Assembly: GCA_946494335.1 (NCBI GenBank)
Contig: CAMMBV010000010.1
Span: 23,447-87,446, forward strand
Reading direction: 5' to 3'
From: an uncultured Ruminococcus sp.
Lineage (GTDB): Bacteria; Bacillota; Clostridia; Lachnospirales; Lachnospiraceae
Length of the DNA stretch: 64,000 nucleotides
Position 1 is the first letter of the stretch. Each line of letters begins with the position of its first letter. A program made the position numbers and the translations under genes. Below the pieces are notes generated by a model. That model did not search any database, was not told the origin of the DNA, and saw only the letters and a list, made by a program, of their open reading frames with translations. Shown here piece after piece: positions 60,714-64,000 of the stretch.

Positions 60714-61103
60714 ATGGAATTTTCAAAGGTTGAGATTATTACGGGAAATGATAAACTGAGCGGTTTGATGGAGCGGTTAAGTAAGCCGGGACTCATGGCG
60801 AGGCTTCACAAAATCGGCGTATCCGGAATCACGGTTTCCAATGTGCTGGGATGCGGCGTACAGATGGGAACCAGCGAATATGAAGTGGAAGAACATGAAA
60901 TCATGCAGCTGCTTCCTAAATTTCAGATTATGATCGTGTGTGAGACCAGAATGGTGGAAGAGCTGATCGAGCTGATCAAAGAAGAGTTATATACCGGGCA
61001 TATCGGAGATGGAAAGATCTTTATCTCGGATGTGAACAATATTGTGCGTGTAAGAACCGGGGAAGAAGGCGCAGATGCGCTGAATAAATCTGCAATCGAT
61101 TGA
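60714..61103 (+). CDS. PII-type nitrogen regulatory protein, T-loop Tyr replaced
   Basis: This 129-residue protein has the PII fold marks: GITVSNVLGCGVQ near residue 40, the B-loop TGHIGDGKIFI at about 98, and VRVRTGEEG. In the T-loop, which keeps the standard length, the usual uridylylation position Tyr51 reads Glu (YEVEEHE), so control by uridylylation is unlikely. It sits 12 nt after the hydrolase gene and just before the permease gene, instead of next to amtB, and may regulate the permease or the carboxylase. Confidence 0.85.
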   Translation: MEFSKVEIITGNDKLSGLMERLSKPGLMARLHKIGVSGITVSNVLGCGVQMGTSEYEVEEHEIMQLLPKFQIMIVCETRMVEELIELIKEELYTGHIGDGKIFISDVNNIVRVRTGEEGADALNKSAID

Positions 61104-61123
61104 AACATGGAGAGGGAAAACAT

Positions 61124-62521
61124 ATGCAGAAAAAAATCAGTTTATTTGGCGGAGTGTCTACGGGAATAGGAATGATCATTGCAACCAGCTGCTTTATTTC
61201 TCTGGCAAGCGGGGCAAGCGCAGTGGGAACGCCTTTTATTGCGGCGATCGTCATTGTGTGTCTTTTGAATATGATGGCGGCCGCCTCAGTTGCGGAACTG
61301 AATGCGATTATGCCGAATCTTACGGGGGGACTTGCACAGTATCTTTTGGCGGGCCTTGGGCCAACCGTTACGATCGTAACGATGGCAGGCGGTTATATCA
61401 TCAGCAATATTTTTGCGGCTCCTGCAGAAGGCGCGATGTTTGCAAATGTGATGTGTGACGCCACCAACCATCAGATTCCGCCGGCTGTATTCAGCGTCGC
61501 TTTGACGATCGTGCTGGTAATGATCAATTTAAAAGGGGTAAATATGTCCACTGCGTTACAGACGGTGATTGCCGCGGTCATGATTGTTTCGTTAATTGCG
61601 CTGGGCGTCATCGGAGCGGTTGGAGCTGGAAGCGGGCAGGAAGTTTCCCAGGTCAGTGCGGTTACCACAGACTGGAGTGAGGTACTTCCGCTGACAGCGA
61701 CAGCGTTCTGGCTGTTTATCGGATCGGAATTTATCGTTCCCCTTGGAAAAGATATGAAACATCCAAAACGGAACGTTCCGCTCAGTATGTTTTTAAGCCT
61801 TGGCATTATGTGTGTGATACAGGTGATTATGGTGCTGGGCTTTCATCATTATACGGAATGGGCAGAACTGGGAAACGTAAATTCTCCCCATTTGCTCTAT
61901 GCGGTAAATATGCTGGGAGAATTTGGAAGGGTGTGGATGATTATAGTAGCCATCCTGGCAGCGGTCAGCACACAAAATTCCATTATTGGATGCGTTTCTG
62001 AAATTTGCTGCGGCATGGCGAAGATTGAATTGCTGCCAGCTGTTTTTCAGAAAAAGAATCGATATGGAGCGCCTTATGTCGTTATACTGATGATGGGGGC
62101 CTTTACTATTATTATCGAAGCTGCGGGATTGTCCGAGGGGAGCGCGGTACAGTTTCTGATCCTTGCGTCCTCCTTTTTCTGGATGCTGACCTATGTCGTG
62201 TACCATATCGATGTTATGAAACTTCGAAAGACGATGAAAAAGGTTCCCAGAAGCTTTAAAACTCCTTTTTTTCCAGGATTCCAGCTGGTGGGAATTGTGG
62301 GAACCGTGTATATGATGTACCATATTTCAGAGAATCCCTTCCAGAGAATAAGAATCTTTTTGTTGGCGTTGGCCATTTTAGCAGGCCTTTTGGGATATGC
62401 GCTGTTTTGGGTAAAATTCAAACTGAAAAAACCTCTGATGAAGCATACGGGGGTGCATCAGGTTATGGCAATGGAAAATCCGCTTTATTACGCGGTGCGG
62501 CACAGGAAGGGGATGGAGTAG
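61124..62521 (+). CDS. APC superfamily permease
   Basis: The gene encodes 465 residues from ATG 61124 behind GGAGAGGG. It has about 12 hydrophobic segments. The first segment carries the APC substrate-loop pattern GVSTGIGMIIATSCFISLASG, and a second typical stretch is FWLFIGSEFIVPLGKDMKHPKRNVP at about residue 195. It should import a nitrogen compound for the operon (guanidine, or an amino acid or guanidino compound). Its C-terminus (QVMAMENPLYY) is followed by a decayed Rpn tail. Confidence 0.88.
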   Translation: MQKKISLFGGVSTGIGMIIATSCFISLASGASAVGTPFIAAIVIVCLLNMMAAASVAELNAIMPNLTGGLAQYLLAGLGPTVTIVTMAGGYIISNIFAAPAEGAMFANVMCDATNHQIPPAVFSVALTIVLVMINLKGVNMSTALQTVIAAVMIVSLIALGVIGAVGAGSGQEVSQVSAVTTDWSEVLPLTATAFWLFIGSEFIVPLGKDMKHPKRNVPLSMFLSLGIMCVIQVIMVLGFHHYTEWAELGNVNSPHLLYAVNMLGEFGRVWMIIVAILAAVSTQNSIIGCVSEICCGMAKIELLPAVFQKKNRYGAPYVVILMMGAFTIIIEAAGLSEGSAVQFLILASSFFWMLTYVVYHIDVMKLRKTMKKVPRSFKTPFFPGFQLVGIVGTVYMMYHISENPFQRIRIFLLALAILAGLLGYALFWVKFKLKKPLMKHTGVHQVMAMENPLYYAVRHRKGME

Positions 62522-62841
62522 AAGACAGAAAAATGCAATTTCGATGTCGCTTATAGCATAGATTCGGAAATGACTGAAAAGTATCTTGCAGGATAACGCG
62601 GAAGCAGACGATCAGCAGATAAAAATAATTTATTATAAGCCAGGACAGCAGGTTTATTTCTGTTGACATTTAAAACAATGGAAGGAAGACTGACTGCTCT
62701 GGCTTTCTTGCTGGCGCTAGCTTAATTTTACATCAAAAAGGAATGAGGTTCCTTATATTTTGGGCACTTTTTAAAAGTTGTGAATAATAAAGTTCAGCAG
62801 ATTTGTCTGTTGGGGATAAAACTGTGGAAACTCAAGTTTAA
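62522..62841. other. Gene-free stretch with a decayed Rpn tail
   Basis: This 320-nt stretch carries at 62525-62596 the remnant of an Rpn 3' end. A short inverted repeat AAGGAA/TTCCTT is at about 62741-62757. I see no promoter or gene in the rest. Confidence 0.5.
62525..62596 (+). pseudogene. Remnant of the 3' end of a fourth Rpn gene
   Basis: The frame read from 62525 (KCNFDVAYSIDSEMTEKYLAG then TAA at 62594-62596 when entered at 62531) matches the end of the intact Rpn proteins (FSIGPETAQKYFAG stop, FSIDPETAQKYFAG stop). No start and no upstream Rpn sequence is present. It points to a former Rpn gene lost by deletion at this locus. Confidence 0.6.
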
Positions 62842-63027
62842 TTTAGCCTTGTCAGAACAGGGCGGTTATGCTATGATAATAACACTCTAACAACCGGATT
62901 TCCGGTATCAAATGGCCGTTCGGCCGAACCATTCCACAAAAACAACTGCATAAAGCCGGATGCGTACGGATTTCTAAATAAATGCAAAGTTTAAGATTGC
63001 ATTTTCTGTGTCGTTCTTGTATAATGA
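62842..63027 (+). ncRNA. Two-promoter leader of Rpn unit 3, putative structured RNA
   Basis: This leader matches that of unit 2 at a constant offset of 11,326 with few changes: P1 is TTGTCA 62849-62854 / TATGAT 62872-62877, the terminator-like hairpin is at 62981-63003, and P2 is TTGCAT 62997-63002 / TATAAT 63020-63025. Confidence 0.45.
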
Positions 63028-63066
63028 AGCAAAGGAACAGTATGCATTCGACAGGAAGGAGGATGC

Positions 63067-63963
63067 ATGCAGAAAAAAGATGTACTGACAGCAGCTTACC
63101 TCAAAGAAAAGGATCGGTTCGCGGATCTGGTCAATGTCCTGTGTTTTGAGGGAAGGCCCGTGATCCAGCCGGAGGATATCCAGGAGGAGGACAGCGCGGA
63201 GCTTCAGATCCGCAGGACAGGCGTGAGGACGGAGACGAAGAAACGGTACCGGGATATCATCCGCAAAGTGGCCTGCGGCATACAGTTTGCAATGATCTGT
63301 GTGGAGGAGCAAAGCTATGTGGACTATGCTATGCCGGTGCGTGTTATGAGCTACAATGTTAACCGCTACGAACAGCAGCTGCGCACCAGAAAAGAGGAGC
63401 ACCGGCAGAAACGTGACTTAAAAGGCGACGAATACCTGTCCGGGATTGCAAAAGACGATCGGTTCCTTCCGGTGATTACCATCGTACTGTACTTTGGAAA
63501 ACACTGGGACGGCGCCCGGGATTTAAAAGATTTGCTTAACATGAAGGGCCTGCCGCCCCGGCTGCGGGAGTTGGCTGGGGAATATCCCATCTATGTGGTG
63601 GAAGTTGGAAATTTTCCCTATGCGGAACAGTTCCGGACGGACTTAAGACAGGTGTTCGGCTTCTGCCAATATGCAGACGATAAGGAAAAGCTGAAGGCCT
63701 TCGTGAAAAAGGAATGGGAAGGGTTGTCAAATTTGTCAGAGGACGCCTACGACCTGATCAGTGCAGTGACCAGTACAGAGGAGCTGGACAAAATCAAAGA
63801 AGAAAAACAAAAGGGAGAGGAGAGAAAGAATATGTGTAAAGCGATCGATGATATGTTAGAGGATGCCAGGAATGAAGGAAGAGAAGCTGGAGAAGAATTG
63901 GGAAAAGCAATGGGAAGAGAAGAAGGCAGGGAAGAGACCATTCAGGTAAACTATACCCCATAG
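63067..63963 (+). CDS. Rpn family nuclease (copy 3), C-terminus replaced
   Basis: The protein reads 298 residues. It is identical to copy 2 for about 264 residues, then has a 12-nt insertion in the charged linker (RNEGREAG). After REETIQ, where copies 1 and 2 continue into the conserved tail, it switches to VNYTP and stops. The join is at about 63946 and the following DNA is unrelated, so an insertion or rearrangement has removed the last 40 residues. The nuclease core should be intact, but the C-terminal domain that would serve as the antitoxin or dimerisation part is lost. Confidence 0.75.
   Translation: MQKKDVLTAAYLKEKDRFADLVNVLCFEGRPVIQPEDIQEEDSAELQIRRTGVRTETKKRYRDIIRKVACGIQFAMICVEEQSYVDYAMPVRVMSYNVNRYEQQLRTRKEEHRQKRDLKGDEYLSGIAKDDRFLPVITIVLYFGKHWDGARDLKDLLNMKGLPPRLRELAGEYPIYVVEVGNFPYAEQFRTDLRQVFGFCQYADDKEKLKAFVKKEWEGLSNLSEDAYDLISAVTSTEELDKIKEEKQKGEERKNMCKAIDDMLEDARNEGREAGEELGKAMGREEGREETIQVNYTP
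63832..63963 (+). pseudogene. Truncated intragenic RpnS-like fragment, copy 3
   Basis: The internal ribosome site (GGGAGAGGAG) and ATG 63832 are kept at the same codon as in copies 1 and 2, but the reading frame ends after 43 residues and lacks the conserved ETAQKYFAG tail. Confidence 0.45.
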
Positions 63964-64000
63964 AATGGACACAATAAGAAGAAGGGTTCCTTAAAACTGG
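63946..64000. mobile_element. Possible end of an insertion element joined to Rpn copy 3
   Basis: From 63946 the sequence (starting GTAAACTATACCCCATAG) has no counterpart after copies 1 or 2, and it interrupts the conserved Rpn tail. Only 55 nt are visible, so an IS end is a guess. Confidence 0.3.

Noticed and set aside
1..64000. CRISPR array, tRNA or rRNA gene
   Set aside because: No regularly spaced repeats and no tRNA- or rRNA-like sequences were seen when reading through the intergenic regions.

Overview
The window looks like a chromosome segment of a gut-type anaerobic clostridium, probably Lachnospiraceae. The grounds are AGGAGG ribosome sites, moderate GC with AT-rich promoters, many AraC/YesMN-type regulators, ribose-type ABC importers, and corrinoid-type and amino-acid fermentation enzymes. 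This placement is inference; no rRNA or tRNA gene is present. Nearly all genes are on the + strand.

Region by region. 1-2.8 kb: a divergent AraC regulator and a small alkylation-response operon in which Ada appears split (a 73-aa Ada-type zinc domain, a DUF1638 protein, an ABM-domain protein and an Ogt-type methyltransferase). 2.8-18 kb: two ribose-type sugar ABC importers, two AraC regulators, a zinc alcohol dehydrogenase and two uroporphyrinogen-decarboxylase-fold (UroD-like) proteins, which suggests uptake and processing of sugar-like, possibly methylated, compounds. 18-30 kb: a YesMN-type two-component system divergent from an operon of a second UroD-like type, a TauABC/SsuABC-like importer with two permeases and two ATPases, a third member of the first UroD-like family, and a Cys-type sulfatase. 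30-32.7 kb: two near-identical small XRE regulators around a small unknown gene, then the first of three Rpn-family nuclease genes.

32.9-34.3 kb: two flavodoxin-fold reductases. 34.5-51.4 kb: a catabolic island with a glutamate-1-semialdehyde-aminomutase-like PLP enzyme, a hydantoinase/oxoprolinase-like ASKHA protein, a fused B12-dependent mutase (TIM-barrel part like methylaspartate mutase subunit E plus a C-terminal B12 domain with DxHxxG), an EamA exporter, a small protein, two tandem ROK regulators, a short UvrA-like ATPase, a MATE pump, glutamate dehydrogenase, an aldehyde dehydrogenase and a 2,4-diaminopentanoate-dehydrogenase-like enzyme. Together these read as an amino-acid fermentation pathway that I cannot match to a described one.

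51.5-64 kb: two Rpn gene units, near-identical over about 1 kb and in direct orientation 11,326 bp apart, enclose a LuxR-regulated operon for two DUF1989 proteins, a 1203-aa urea/guanidine carboxylase, an allophanate hydrolase-type amidase, a PII protein and an APC permease. This gene set is that of guanidine (carboxyguanidine) breakdown. I see no guanidine riboswitch, but the LuxR gene and the operon promoter share AAGTTCTA boxes.

The most interesting signals are the fused B12 mutase island; the three Rpn units, each with an internal ribosome site and start codon for a C-terminal fragment (as in RpnS intragenic antitoxins) and a conserved two-promoter leader that may encode a small RNA; and the LuxR-box-controlled guanidine operon bracketed by long direct repeats.
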